64,000 nucleotides of DNA from Chelonoidis abingdonii (GCF_003597395.2 NC_133776.1:42474120-42538119), one strand, 5' to 3'; positions 11,816 to 25,523 are shown, counted from the stretch's first letter. The notes: generated by a model not told the origin, from the sequence alone. Program-made: numbers and translations.

Positions 11816-12859
11816 TTTACAAACCTGTGTAAAAAGGGTAACACCTAATCTTGGAATTCCAAACTAGTACATTGGTATAACTGTATTAGTATTCACTGAG
11901 TGTCCTGTTACACACCCTAAGAGCTCCTTACATCCAAAGCTAAAGTTTATTCTTAAATTTTGACACAACAGAACTGCTCTGCACCAGGATATAACTTCTT
12001 TTAATATCTGAAGCAGTAAATATTCAATTGGTTAGAAGCCAGCATTATCTGAAATCTTCAGCAGAAACAAACAGTCTTACCCCAAAAGGTGTTCACCTGT
12101 TAAACGAGAGGAGAACTTTTCATGACTGTGATGTTGTCCAGAATAAGCCTTGAACTGTTACCCCTCAGACTATTTACAGTCCCAGAAACAATTTGTCTGC
12201 CTACAACTGCCCATGCCTTTAAAAGCAGTAAAACAATGCAACAGTTATACTGTGACCTTTACATTTTTATATACACAGCTGTTCTGTTTAAATTGGTTTA
12301 AAGAAGAAAACAACTGAAAAAGCCTAACTGTTACCATGTGCTCTTTTCTATTTCTGACACCAAATATACAATGTGAGGGTCTCCCATCTTAGTTAGAATT
12401 TATGCTCCACTTGGATAATGCAGACTTCCTAAAACAGCTCAGCATAAGTCAGGCTAGTTTTAGAGTCTCTGTACTTTAGTTCACAATAAAAGAGATCTAG
12501 CTTGTATTAACCACGATCTTAAAAGTTTATTTCTTCTTCCTGAGACTACTGTTTGCCAATGAGTATGTTGCTATTCAACTTCAGTTGTTGGGATATTTTA
12601 ACTCTATCCTTTAAAAAACTATTCTAAATAAGATTGCCATGCAGCTTCCTCATAAATATCACTGCCTGTGGTTCTGGTGCATTCTGTCCTACATTTAACT
12701 CTGGCAGTACCCTGGAAAAAATAAAGCTCAACAGAAGATGGTAGACAGCATCTTTTTCTGCTAACCACCTTGCAATCCCTTTTCAGTTTATTATGGCCCT
12801 TGCATAGGCATATGCAACATTCAAGAATTTGGTCATTGGAAAGTATATTTGCCACATAT
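11816..12859. other. No gene or recognised repeat
   Basis: AT-rich sequence without recognisable coding potential; the minus ORF at 12,619-12,927 has no known domain and overlaps a palindromic element. Confidence 0.45.
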
Positions 12860-12931
12860 GGGTCAGTTCTAAAGCTCACTGAATTCAGTGGAAAGAGGCT
12901 CATTGACTGCAGTAGGCACCAGATCAAGCCC
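12860..12931. repeat. Short palindromic element
   Basis: Contains CTCACTGAATTCAGTGGAAAG and CATTGACTGCAGTAGGC, with a GGGTCAGTTCT/CAGATCAAGCCC frame, the layout of the other short palindromes here but more diverged. Confidence 0.4.
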
Positions 12932-13523
12932 AGATTGAGGAGAACTTAATTTTGTAAATTAAGGTATTGGTGGGGGGCTGGGATGCTGGCAAAAGAATGA
13001 AGCTCTTTCATTCTTGATAGAGGTGTCCCACTTTTATTTAATTATCCTAAACCATACTGTATACAAAGATAACTCTACAATACCAACCTTTACACATATG
13101 AAATGTCATTCATACTATTTAAAAATCAAAATCCACTAACAGTGTGAGCTCAGGTCAGTAGGCTTTTTAAATAAAATAAATAAATAAATAAATAAATTTA
13201 AAAAAAAAGGTCAGTGGAACAATATATATCTTACAAATGAGATATCGTTAAATGACACTGTTGCTTTTTTTTATAACCATTCTTAGAACATTCAGTTAGC
13301 AACAGAAAGGAACTGGGGGGAATAACAGCTGCAAAACTAGCGCCAGCAGGAAAGCTGTGTTAACTTGTAAACATGCTTCTAATGACAACTACACTCGACC
13401 TAGGTAGCTCGACTACAGAAGAAACACTTCATTTAATGTTCTCAAATCAGATTAAAACTACTTTTGGAAGAAAAAAGGTAAAACAAGAACTTCTCCCATT
13501 GACTTAATGAAAGCAGTGACATC
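12932..13523. other. No gene; (AAAT)n simple repeat at about 13,168-13,210
   Basis: The only structure is the AAATAAATAAATAAATAAAT run; the rest is AT-rich and unrecognised. Confidence 0.5.
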
Positions 13524-13531
13524 AGCTAGAG

Positions 13532-14084
13532 CAGAGGTGGGCAAACTACAGCCTGCGGGCCACATCCAGCCCGTGGGACCCTCCTGCCCAACCCTTGAGC
13601 TCCTGGCCAGGGAGGTTAGTCCCCTGCCCCTCCCCCGCTATCCCACCACCCCCACAGCCTCAGCTCGCCGTGCCGCCAGCACTCTGGGCGGTGGGGCTGC
13701 GAGCTCCTGCTAGGCAGTGCAGCGGTGTGGCTGGCTCCAGCCAGGCAGTGTGGCTGCCAGTCCTGCTGCTCCGAGCGGCATGGTAAGGGGACGGGGAAGT
13801 CCCAGGGGGTAATCAGGGGACAGGAGTGGTTGGATGGGGCAGATGTTGGAAAGACGTGGGAGTCCTGGGGGGCCTGTCAGGGGGAGAGGGTGGGGACAGG
13901 GGTTGGGGAAGTTAGGGGATGGGGGTGGGGGTGGATAGAGGGTGAGGTCCCGGACGAGGAAGTCAGGGGGTGGATAGGATGTGGGGGCCAGGCTGTTTGG
14001 GGAGCCACAGCCTTCCCTACCCGGTCCTCCATATAGTTTTGGAACCCCAATGTGGTCCTCGGGCAAAAAGTTTGCCCACCCCTG
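13532..14084. mobile_element. Non-autonomous hAT element, 553 bp, intact target duplication
   Basis: Ends CAGAGGTGGGCAAACT (13,532) and AGTTTGCCCACCCCTG (ending 14,084) form the inverted repeat. Perfect 8-bp duplications AGCTAGAG lie at 13,524-13,531 and 14,085-14,092. The core is very GC-rich with G-rich runs (13,855-13,990) and no transposase. It creates long spurious ORFs on both strands. Confidence 0.95.
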
Positions 14085-14227
14085 AGCTAGAGGCATAGGG
14101 AAGTCAGTTGCAAAGGGCAGGTTCTCTACTGTTGGCATTACTGAAACTACTTGGATAGCATGGAAAGCTTTGTAGTGAAGAAAGAACTCTTCATGTTTGC
14201 ACAGAGAAGCATAAATTACACATCTGG

Positions 14228-14298
14228 GGTGAAATCCTGGCCACACTGAAGTCTGGCAAAAACGCCCATTAATTTCAATGGGGCCAAGATTTTGTCCA
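14228..14298. repeat. Short palindromic element (GTGAAATCCTGG type)
   Basis: GGGTGAAATCCTGGCC...CTGAAGTC on the left mirrors CATTAATTTCAATGGGGCC...GATTTTGTCC on the right. A near-identical design occurs at 42,706-42,775. Confidence 0.65.
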
Positions 14299-15134
14299 TG
14301 AATGCCAAATATCAACAACTGATATAAAACAATAGAATTATCTCCTGCCATTCTGTCTGGCCATCCTTGGCAGTCATTAAAATGAGTTGAAATTCAAAAC
14401 ATGCTTTATTACACCCAACTCATAAAAATGCTTTAGAGTTTACTCCCCAGAATTACAGGCTGGCTCCTGATCCACAGCTCAAAAGATACTGGGGATGTAC
14501 TAGCCCAGCTGGCCATGTATGTCACTTGCTCATCAGTCTAAATGACGCTGAGAATGTTCAGGCCCAAAACATAAGGAGGACAGAGGGAATCTGAACCCAT
14601 TCTTCAGGCAAGTTAGATGTAGGTGCTTAGGGAGAGAACCAGTGCAAATATTCTCCCCACTCCATGCAATTACAGTCCTCCACTGATCCCAAGCTTCTGT
14701 TTCCCTGCACTGAGACCAAAGGGGGAAGGGGGGGAGTAGCCAGACTGCTCCTGTGTCTGTCAGCAAATCATTCAAACTCTGGCTGTCATTCAACTGGAAA
14801 GGAGACTGACTCTGCTCCCAAGTATGGAATGAGAGAAGTGGTATCTCTTCAGCAACACCCCTCAGGACCCTCAGTGGCATCTATGGCAGTCAGGGGCAGA
14901 TTCAGAACATCTGAAAACAGGGGAGTTAATCATCCTCCCTTAGGATTCATAATTGCTTCCATGGCTACAGAACTTAGGCATGTTACCCAGCCCTGCAGGA
15001 TTCTGCTCCCCAACAGATACAGGGTTTGAGATCCGGTCATACAAAAGGGGAGAACTAAAAGAAATATTATTAAATATACAAATAGAAACACACAAAGATT
15101 AAAGGCAGACTTTATCATATCTGTCACACAGGAT
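14299..15134. other. No gene or recognised repeat
   Basis: Overlapping short ORFs at 14,533-15,029 on both strands have no recognisable domain or splice sites. Confidence 0.4.
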
Positions 15135-15233
15135 GGGATTTTCAAGGAAGCGGATGTTAGTGAGGATCCCATTTCCCATTAAAGATCAATGAGATTTGGG
15201 ACCCAACTCCCTTTGGCTCTTTTGAAAATGTCA
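15135..15233. repeat. Short palindromic element (TTTTCAA ends)
   Basis: GGGATTTTCAAGGAAGC at the left is opposed by GGCTCTTTTGAAAATGTC at the right, with AGGATCCCATTTCCCATT and AATGAGATTTGGGAC between. Related in plan to 57,328-57,494. Confidence 0.5.
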
Positions 15234-18200
15234 GCTATTGAGAATTACAGGAGATTAACAGTTATTTATGAGGGGAAGGGGGGTTAGTTTGTTTTGTTTT
15301 TTACATTTTATTAATGTCTTATTGATTTTAACATCACTATGAAATTGTCCATAGTTTTGATTCTATTCTATCAACAACATTTTAACAGTTTATTCATTTT
15401 CTGCAATTTTCCCCCAAACCAACTACTGTAGTCAACATGTAACCACACATGGCATACTTGTGATGCAACATGTACATCAAAAACCAGAAATAAACCACTT
15501 AAAGCAAATTCCCCCTGAACTAACTATAAGGAATTCATTTTTACATACATATTTTAAATATTTAAATCAAGTAGCTATCTTCTGCTCCCTTTTTATTCCT
15601 TAATCCAACTTCTATCTAGCAAATGCACAATTCAAAAAAGGAAAAAAAATTATTTCAAGTGTTAGACCTCTACACAATGTTTGATGCCAAGCAATGAACT
15701 GTGGTACTATCTGTCCACCATAACTATTAGTATATTTAAAGAAAATCCACAACATAAAACTGAATATAAAGCATGAGTCCTCAGACTGCAGTTTCACAGT
15801 GATTCAGAGGAAACTGGATTACCTAACTAGAATTTACCAAGCAATACTGAAAAGAAGGCATAGAGAGTGTCATACCTTCAGCAGGAGAGACTATTCTGAA
15901 GAAATATCAGCTATCTAAACAATAAGTCCCCTGATACATTCCCAATCAAATATTCTTTGCACAGCCAAGACTAGCACTTAAATCAATGAAATGTTTGAAT
16001 GCACCATAGGTATTGAATTCTTCTTTTGGATTTGGGCCATTTCCTATACACCTATACATTATTTGTGTGTGTGTACACTACATGTTTACATATAATGTAG
16101 TATTGTGGTGCAAGAAGGTGCAAGAAGCACAGAGATGCCTACGTGGTTACAGAAGTAAGTGTTTTATTTGTAACAACATCCTAGAAGTGACAGATATGGA
16201 TGACTGCCTATACAAATGAACTCTTTAAACAGCTTGATTTTCATTTACTTCAACGGATTTTGGATCAGGCATTAAAATGTCTTCCAATACAGTTCCTCTC
16301 TATTAACTTTAGAGACGCCCCTCTCCCAAATCACAACCACTTACATATATTTTATTTTTAAAGAATCACAGCTAACATATTGAAATAGAAAAGCCCAGTG
16401 AGATCCAACTATGAACTTCAGCTGAAAAACATTTCCTTTTCCTTTTGGTGGCAGGAACAGCTGTTTCCTATTTGATGTTAGTTTTGGTCTTTTTCTCCCT
16501 AGGTCTGTGGGTTTGGTTGGGGAGGGGGAGTTTCCACCCTTTTGTGTTTATTAGTTTGTCTTATTTGACTTGCACTTTCCACATCCTCTGGCTCAGATTT
16601 CTCCTGAAGTGATGATTCATAATTCACAGATTCTTAATCAAAGTAACTAGACAGATTGTCTTCTCCAAGATCACATTCATCATAAGATTGTCAATGGATC
16701 TGTGTAGTACTTATTACAGTCTTGCCAATATACCATAGAGGCTTTGGGTGTGTGGAAAGGAAGCATTCTGTAAGCTTTCAAATGAGCTGGACTTCTTTAA
16801 ATTCAGAGTGGAATTAAAATCTTTGCTACGGACCCTCCAATTTGCATTCAGCAAATCAGCTGCCTTTGCTCTCATAGACTACATCTCCCACACTACAAGG
16901 GGCTTTCCAATTAACTGAACAAGGCTGTATCACCAATCTGTTCAATTTGTTGTTGTATCCACTACTAGGCAATGTTTACAGTCTTCAGTAAACTGCTTCA
17001 GTATATGGAAGAAGAGAAGATGATACTTCAGTCCCAACATTGCCACAGTCACATACTGGTAGTCCGCAACCATAGTTATTATTGACACCTCTCCTAAGCC
17101 ATGTGCACTACCTAGATCCCTTTCTACAGCTGTCAGATTTTTAGTCTGAGCAGGAATGCTGGGAAACTTTATCACATCTTCCGCGTGCAGCTTCTTACTT
17201 ATTGTTACTTGCCCCCAAAGTATTCTGTTGGAGATGCTGTTTTGCGTTTGAGTTTGTTTTATCTCAAAACCAAAACCAAAACCCTTAAACATCATTGTAT
17301 CAAAAGGGATAACTCAGTTAAGTGACTGAAATGTCACTTCTGAGCATATTCAGTAGCATCCACTGCCATTTTTAGCAATGCCGAATAAAGCTCATCCCCA
17401 TTTGTCACATCACAATTCACAGTCTCTCTTTAGCCTGACCCAAGGGCTGCTCTGCTCAGGCTGCTATTGGACAAATTTGCACGAAGGAAATTGTAAAAAT
17501 CTCATTTTAAAAAACTACACATAATTCACAATCCTCCAGAGACAGACAACAGTGGTGAATTTGATTCAAGCCAAATCTCACTGTAATTGAGACTTTAGCA
17601 TTAGTCTATTTTAAATTGTAATTGTGCATCTTTAAAATTGCATTAAAAATATTTTGGAGGTTAGTAGTCAATTATTAGCTATACTTGCCAGGGAGGGAGG
17701 GAGAAATAGTTTAATATAAAAACAACACATTTTAGTCTCCAATTTTTCAATTTTTGTACCACAGCGGGGAAGCTTTTTCCATTTAATGAAGTGTTAGCCA
17801 TTCCACAGAGCCACTCTGCATGTGCTGGGCAAGCTATGCTTTGCCATTTTCTCAGCATAATGCTCTTGGATATAGTTAAAGCAATAAAGAACTACTCTGA
17901 GGCAAATAAGGTGAGATGGAGGTTAGAATCCAGGAAACAAAGAATACACAGCATAATAAAAGGGGTAAGGGAAAGGCTTTTGAAAGCTAGAACCAGGCTT
18001 TAAGCATCATTCCAAAAATGTCTTCACCACGTGATACAGAAAAAGTCTACAAGATAAATTTGTCAGCTGCATTAAGGATAGACTTCTCTAATATTTCTTA
18101 TCAGATATTTTCTCTGGTGTTCAGTAACCAATTATGAATCTTATTTTTTTTGCAGAAACTATGAAGCAGGCAATTAGATGTAGTCCTAACATAGGGCAAA

Positions 18201-18898
18201 GTGTTTTTACTCTTTATCAGCTATATACGCTTAGAGCTAGTTTCCCCACTCTGCTTTGATTCAGGTGTCTAATGGCTGTGAGGGAGGATTAACCATTGAT
18301 AATTTTTTCCCAGCCAAGTGTTTCTCTGACAGTAAACAACCAAAACAAGGTGACATTGTCTCTGACAACTGCTATGCAACTTCCATGGTTTTCTGCAGAG
18401 GGGCAAGTAGCTGATCTTTAAAAAGTGATGAAAGCAAGACTGAAACCAGTCTACCAAGGTTCAAGCGTGTAATTTAGAGATAGGCGACAAGGAGCTGTTC
18501 TCCAGGCAATAAATATTTTCCTTGTATTCCCATGAGGAACACCATTACAAGAAAGGCAAGGCTGTGATCCCACGCTGCATTCAACACCAGCCAACAATGG
18601 CTGGTGACAGGAGGGAAAGCATACTTGACTGGGTACAGCAATACTTCATTCCTAGTATGTTTGTAAAGTGCTTTGAAAGGCTTGAACAAAAGCATGAAGC
18701 ACTGGTTCCTGGCTGTGATTATCTTCCAATGTATGTAATAGGAATGATATAGGTATGAAACGGGTATCATGTAAATTGAATCAGGATAAGCAGCATCAAA
18801 TCTAGCCAGGCTCAGAGAAATTAACTCCTTCTATATCATATGAAATTAAATGCTGTCATAAGAGCCATTTATATTGAAATATCTAAACAATGGAAGTA
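15234..18898. other. No gene or recognised repeat (3.7 kb)
   Basis: AT-rich. A lone half of the palindromic family, ATTTACTTCAACGGATTTTG, sits near 16,243. ORFs at 16,013-16,219, 16,942-17,295 and 17,791-18,003 show no domain. I cannot judge whether conserved non-coding elements are present. Confidence 0.4.
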
Positions 18899-18903
18899 GC
18901 ATC

Positions 18904-19441
18904 TGTCATAAATAGATGGTTAAGGGTTAATATGTCTCTTTTTCCTGTAGAGGGTTAACTAGCAGTAAACTTGGAACACCTGACCAGAGGACAAATCAGG
19001 AGACAAGATACTTTCAAATCTCGGTGGAGGGAAGCCTTTGTTTGTGCTTTCTGGGTTTTTTGTTTGTTCTCTCTGGGTTCTGAGAGGGACCAGCAATGTC
19101 CGCTCTCCATTTTTGAACAGCTCTTCCTGTTTCATTTAGTAGATACAGTTTAGAAAGCATTTAGTTTTTGATTGTTTTCTTTATTTGCAATGTGTGTTTT
19201 TGCTGGAGAAGTGTATCTCTGTTTTCTGCACGTATGTGTGGGGGAATGTTTATCCTGTTTTTGAATCCAAGGGTTGGGTCTTGGAGTCCCGAAGGGTTTG
19301 GGGCCAAAAGTGCCCCAAACCTATATTTTTGGGTGGTGGCAGCTCTACCATTTCTAAGCTAGTAATTAAGCTTAGGGGGGTTCATGCAGATACCCCATCT
19401 TTTGGACGCTAAGGTTCAGAGTGGGGAATCATAACTTGACA
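18904..19441 (+). mobile_element. Solo LTR (TGTCATAAATAG family), 538 bp, intact target duplication
   Basis: Starts TGTCATAAATAGATGG and ends ATAACTTGACA, flanked by perfect 5-bp duplications GCATC (18,899-18,903 and 19,442-19,446). TG...CA ends plus a 5-bp duplication are diagnostic of an LTR retroelement. No internal genes remain. It is the same family as 2,315-3,212 but in the opposite orientation and shorter. Confidence 0.93.
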
Positions 19442-19576
19442 GCATCAAATACTCTTGATTTGTTTTCTGAGAATTCTCAATCATTTCAATATCCTAACAT
19501 ACACGGTATCTTAATTATACACATCTTTTAATCTTTGACAGATAAATTTGCTTTTATAGCCAGCATTTCCTCCAGA

Positions 19577-19747
19577 GATCTCAATCTGCTTTATAAAATA
19601 TTCTTATCCCAGTTTTACTGATGGGGAAACTGAGGCAAGGAGCATTTATATGACTTGCCCTAGGCAAATCAATGGCAGCATCAGGAATAGAACCAAGCTT
19701 GGTTGACTCCCAGGCCTCTGAGTCAGTCGTTGTACCAATGCTGCTTC
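19577..19747 (+). mobile_element. MIR/CORE-SINE-like element
   Basis: Contains GGGGAAACTGAGGCAAGGAG, ATATGACTTGCCCTAGGC, ATGGCAGCATCAGGAATAG and a GACTCCCAGGC block in the order known for MIR-type SINEs, strongly diverged. Confidence 0.65.
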
Positions 19748-19943
19748 AAATGTACTTTGGATGGAAAAAATAAAGGATGTTTCTGTTTTGCATATGCATT
19801 TGTACTTTGAACTTGTACGGTAAAAGAAAGTTTCACCATTACCTAGTACAATAACATCTAGAGTTGCGTAAAATCCACAGTTTCTAAATAATCACATCAA
19901 CGTATTCATAGCACTGTACAAATATTGACTAATTCAGAAATTA

Positions 19944-22310
19944 GGATAAGAACACAAGAACAACCATACTGGGACGGACCAATGGTCCATCTAGCCCAGT
20001 ATCCTGTCTACCAGCAGTGGACAGTGCCAGATGCTTCAAAGGTAATGTCCAGAACATGAAAATTATCAAGTGATCCAACCCCTGTTGTCCAGTCTCAGTT
20101 TCTGGCAGTCAGAAGTTATGGGACACCCAGAGCATGAAGTTGTGTCCCTGACTGCTGCTGCACATTGAGCAAATGTTTTCAGGGAACTATCCACTATGAC
20201 TCCAAGATTCTTTCTTGAGTGGAAACAGTTACTTTAGACACCAATACTTAATATGTATAATAGGGATCATATTTTGCCATGTGCATTACTTTGCACTTAT
20301 CAACATGTAATTTCATCTACCATTCTGTTGCCCATTCACCAAATTTTGTGAGATACCTTTGTAACTCTTCAGAGTCTGCTTTGGACTTAACTATCTTGAG
20401 TATTTTTGTATCATCTGCAAACTTCACCACCTCACTATCTTCCCCCTTTTCCAGATCATTTATGAATATATCAAACCTGACCGATCCCAGTACAGACCTC
20501 TGGAGGACACTGCTGTTTACCTCTCTCCACTAGGAAAACCTACAATTTATTCCTATCATTTAATCAGTTACTGATCCATGAGAGGACCTTCCTTCCAATT
20601 CTATGACAGCTTACTTTGCTTAAGATCCTTTGGAGTGGGACCTTCTCAAAGGCTTTCAAAAAGTCCCAGCACCCTATATCCACTGGCTCATTTTTGTCCA
20701 CATGCTTGCTGATCCACCTCAAAAGAATCTAGTAGATTGGTGAGGCATAATTACCCTTTCCCACATGGACTCTTCCCCAGCATATCATGTTTGTCTATGT
20801 GGTCTGATAATTCTGCTCTTTATTGTCATTTTAACCAATTTGTCTGGTACTGAATTTAGGCTTACCAGCCTGTAATTGCCAAGATTGCTTCCGGAGTCTT
20901 TTTTAAAAATCAGCATCTTCCAGTCATCTGCTACAGAGGCTGATTTAAGCAAAAGGTTACACATCACAGTTACTAGTTCTGCAATTTCATATTTGAGTTC
21001 CTTCAGAATACCATCTGGTCCTGGTGTCTTATTAGTGCTTAAATTTATCAAATTTGTTCCAAAACCTTCTCCACTGACACCTCAACCTGGGACAGTTCCT
21101 CATATTTATCACCTAAAAAGAATGGCTCAGGTGTAGGAAACTCCCTCACATCCTCTGCAGTGAAAACTGATGCAAAGAATTCATTTAGCTTCTCTGACAC
21201 AGCCTTGTCTTCCTCGGGTGCTCCATTAGCACCTTGATCATCCAGTGGTTTCAATGATTGTTTGGCAGGCTTCCTGCTTCTAATGTACTTAAAATTATTT
21301 TTGCTGTTAGTTTCTAGTTACTCTTCAAATTCTATTTAGGCTTGCCTTTACACTTTACTTGCCAGAGTTTATGTGCTTTTCTATTTTCCTCAATAGGATT
21401 GGACTTCCAATTTTTAAAGGGTGTCATTTTGCCTCTAACCATTTCTTCTACTCTGTTGTTTAGCCATAGTGGTGGTTTTGGTCCTCTTATGGTTTTGTTT
21501 TTGAATTGAGATATACATTTAGTGTGAGCCGCTATAACCATGATTTTAGAGTTTTCATACAGTTTGCAGATACTTCACTCTTGTGACTGTTCCTTTTAAA
21601 TTTCCGTATAACTAGCTTCCTCATTTTTGTGCAGTTCTTTTTTTGAAGTTAATGCTACTGTGGTAGGTTTCTTTGGAATTTTCCTCCCTATAAGGACATT
21701 AAATTTCATTATGTTACAGTCACTACTACTGAGCAGTTCAACTATATTCATCTCTTGAACCAGATCCTGTGCTCCACTTGGGTTAAATCAAGAATTGCCT
21801 CTCCCCTCATGAGTTCTGCACTAGGTGATCCAAGATGAAGTCATTTATGATGTCTAGATATTTTATATCTGCATCCCATCCTGAGGTGACACGTCCCCAG
21901 TTAATATGGGGATAGTTGAAATTCCCATTATTGGGTTGTCTGGTTTTGTAACCTTGCTAATATCCCTGAGCATTACACAATCGCCATATTGATCAGGTGG
22001 TCGGTAGTATATTCCTACTCCTATATTCTTAATATTCAATCATGGAATGTTTACCCATAGAAATTCTAGAGTACAGTCTGATTCATTTAAGATCTGTATG
22101 ATATTTGATTCTATGCTTTCTTTCACCTATAGCGCTACGCCCTCCCCCAGCCCCTAGCATGAGCGTACTCTGGCATTTCTATATATTGTATACCATGTCC
22201 CATTTACCATCATCATTCCACCAAGTTTCTGTGGTGCCTATTATATGAATATCCTCATTTAATACCAGGAACTCAAGTTCACTCATCTTAGTATTTAGAT
22301 ATCTATCTTC
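19944..22310 (-). mobile_element. CR1-like LINE, 5' truncated, about 2.4 kb
   Basis: On the minus strand, 22,150-21,950 encodes endonuclease blocks including GVGIYYRPPDQ. Then come linker frames (21,541-21,332 and 21,254-21,048, with SEKLNEFFASVFTAEDV) and reverse transcriptase (21,051-20,785, with NKTPGPDG, DDWK and NYRLVSLNSVPDKLV). The 3' end (20,060-19,948) has the CR1 tail ending GTTCTTGTGTTCTTA. The part between the FADD motif and the tail is largely deleted. Frames are broken. Confidence 0.85.
20785..21254 (-). pseudogene. CR1 reverse transcriptase, N-terminal part
   Basis: Two adjoining frames cover the linker (ending VEKVLEQI) and the start of the RT domain (MINLSTNKTPGPDGI...). The finger/palm block NYRLVSLNSVPDKLV is clear. 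The catalytic FADD block is not in this frame and the region after it is deleted, so no function is expected. Confidence 0.8.
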
Positions 22311-24780
22311 CTATGAAATTCTCAAACATTTTTGCTGGGGGACAAGTGAGGGAAGAGTTCAGGCTTATGCCTTTGTTGGAAGCAAAATATGAAGTATCTG
22401 TCCCTTTGGTTTTGCCGTTTTCATGTTGCTGGCAGTCATATCCGATGTAGCCACACAATGCATTTGCCAAGTGGGACTCAATGTTCCATTGATTTGGAAG
22501 TGTCCTGTATGACTAAGGCAACACGTTTTGCACATATAAATAATTACATTTTGTATCAAATGTTCCTCTAGTTATTCAGTTCACTGAGATGCTTGTTGCT
22601 GTACTTAAAATAGGATTAAAGTGGTGTTTATGTTGCTCACAGATTCCAAATAAGAGTTGAATTCCAACAGTGCAACTGCTGAGATCCCACAAGATATTCT
22701 GGACCTTTTATTAAGCTTGACTGAGCATTTAAACAACCAAATATTAAAATGAGATGAATAATTTTAATGATCTGCCTTATGCACAGATTTGTGGGGGGCA
22801 GAGTGAGGAAGTGAAACGGCATTAGATTTTCATTTGTTCCTACTTGTGGCCATGTGTGCCTATGTGTTAAAATGTACTGAAAAACCCTTCTTAGGTGCTA
22901 AATGCTAACATTTGAAGGCTTCAGATTAAGAAACAGATCTTGCATCTTCCAGACTCTCTGGAGAATTTAGCAACAACTCAACTGTATGCATGCAGCTCCA
23001 AATAACCCCAAAAGTAGCATCCATTAGTCTTACTGAATGAACAGGAGAAGGACTGCTGATTTCAATGATCTCCTCTGTCACCCCAAAACCTTCTGTGTTT
23101 TAATCTAAAAATGTGGGCACTGTGCCACTAGAATAGTTGAGCTATGGAGAAACTGAATAATTGTCATGGATTGTCTGTGCTACCCCCCTACAGCAAGATG
23201 CACAATCACAAAAGGCATACAAGCTGTATACAAAGTACATGACAAACAAGAAAGCATTTAGCTTCAAGCTACCAAATAGCTTTAAGTTTTAAGCACTAGC
23301 AAGCTTTTCAACTATGGGCAAACATAACTGCCTTTTGACTCCAAATCCTCCTCATGTATAGAAATATATTAAGAAATTCATGGTGCTTTCTTCTTTCTCA
23401 TCCACATAACCTTTATCTTTCCTCTCTTTGTTGATGGAAATGAAAACTAGAGTCTAAAGAGAGAAGTATAACAGATACTAGATGCATTACATGTGACTAT
23501 ATGACACTTTACTGTCTGGTATTTTACCCACAGATTATATCAGATTTTAAATACAAGTATGGATGCAAAGTAGTAAAGGACAATGCAGGCCATGACAAAA
23601 AGTGTCATTAGTTTTTTAATCAAGTATTAAACATCTATTTTTTTTAAAATTATTGCAGTCCAAAAGTGCTCTTTGCAGCCCTCCAGTGGTTAAATGAAAA
23701 ATAGAACTCGACAGAAATATAGAATTCAGATGCACCAGTCTTTTGAACTGGCTACAACATTGTAAAAGACGCCTAAGAAGAAACAAAAGCTGGCATATTT
23801 GCCAGAAGAAAAGATCTTAAAGTTTAGGCTAAGTAGGTAAAGAGAAGATGGGAGATATATCCTTGCATTAAAATACATCCCCTTATTGATTATCAAATGT
23901 CACAGTACCTTTGTCCTGAAAATATTGCATATTCTAGTGATCAAAATATATATATATTTAATATGAAATAGAAGTAGCTAGTCCCTTTATATGTACTAAG
24001 TTCCTTTAGGTGCCTCTATTTCTGTATATCGAGAGAATCATTTACACTTTTTTCCCAAGCAATCTGAATCTTTCTCCAGAAAGAATTAGTTCCATATTTA
24101 ATACAATGTTCTTTGAAATTTACATGAGTCAGCTGGCGAAATTACAATTGAAGAGACCCCCCCCCCCACCAATAATACAAGTGACAGGATTTCTTACACA
24201 AATACAGTAATTAGATCACATTTAAATGATCTGAAAGTAAACTAAAGCTAAAGACCTCAAAACAACTTTTCTGAATCTCTTTGTAAGAGTGAAAAGAAGC
24301 AGAACTGCAAGAGAACGATGTCAGGAAGGAAAATCAGATTTTTAATGGGCCAAAACAATCCATAAGTGTCAAAATGAGCAGCAGCAAATGGTTGCTAGAC
24401 CTACATAAAAGCTGAGGTTATTGAAGGATAAAAGTCTAAATAAGCCTCTAACAATCTATATTTAATTACAACAACAGGATAAAAAGAGGGAGCAGACCGA
24501 GTTAATTTGGGATGGTCCCAGCAATCTGATGCTAGACAGCTTTCCAGAAGAAGTAATTGTTACTACCTTCCCCACACAGATTCCAAAACACACACTTTTC
24601 TTTCAGTGTCCCAGCCAGCCCTGACAATTTGTTTACTTTGAACCAGGAGACATCCCAACGTATCTGAGATCCCTAAATACGACTTTGTCTTTTTAGCTAA
24701 TAGATGGCTAAATGGTGATCTCCAAACCGGAACGGTAATCGGAAGATCGCGGTAAATCTCAGCAGAAATCAACCTGACAT
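22311..24780. other. No gene or recognised repeat (2.5 kb)
   Basis: AT-rich and unrecognised. A run of nine C's interrupts otherwise AT-rich sequence near 24,160 and an AT microsatellite lies at 23,945-23,960. Confidence 0.45.
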
Positions 24781-25523
24781 CCTTTCATTTGTCACATCCG
24801 CTCTCTCAAACCCCTACCCCCCACCCCCATCGATGTTTATCTTGTAAAAAAATTAAAAGTTGGCATCAACAAGTTATTCAAACATTGTCCCAGCTCTCCT
24901 GCACACCCAGCAACCTGTCCTCCCCGCAGTGCCGTGTAACGCCAGCCCCACTCACTCGGGCAGTGGGTATCTCAGTCACGTGAGAAAGCCCTTTGCTCCC
25001 GGGCTAGTGGCTTGGTGTCCGAGCTCTCTCCTTGGAGCAAATGACCCGAGGCCAGCAGACTCTTCCTGGAGAGCCAGAGCCCCTCAACCGCACATGCTGG
25101 GGAGCCGGTGAACATCCTCCTCTCCCCAAGGGTAAGCCAAGCCCAGCGCCCCACCGGCTCCTTGTGTCTCCAACTTTCCGCGGCGTCTCCTCGGCAGTGG
25201 GTCGCTCCCCACTCCCGCACTGACTTCACACCAGACACAAGCAACGTGAGGATTTTTGGGGTTGGGGGGAGACATGTGCGCGGCGTGATTAGCCCAGCTG
25301 GCCCCCTCCGAGCCACCCTAGCGACCTGAACTCCTTCGAGCAGGAGGGCGACTCACCCCGCTCTCCCGGCACGCCTGGCTGCCGCCGCGAGCCCCCAGAC
25401 TTGGGTCCGCTCTTTGCGGGAGCCTGGGCGCTCCCCACGCCGCAGGCACGGAGGTCAGGGCACCCAAATGTCACCTTCCCCCAGCCCCGGCAGGCTGCCG
25501 GGAAACTTCGCTGCGCTACCCAC

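Larger units (their letters stand above)
1..25523 (-). other. CLSTN2: Putative intron 1 of CLSTN2 (continues past the left edge)
   Basis: Everything left of the donor at 25,523 is interpreted as intron 1, because the exon reads on the minus strand and no acceptor-plus-coding segment is recognisable down to position 1. The ORFs in this interval are either transposon remnants, listed separately, or short chance ORFs. The interpretation depends on the exon 1 call. Confidence 0.5.

Noticed and set aside
13710..14351. 213-codon minus ORF and overlapping plus ORFs
   Set aside because: They cross the GC-rich hAT at 13,532-14,084 and its flank and have no recognisable domain.
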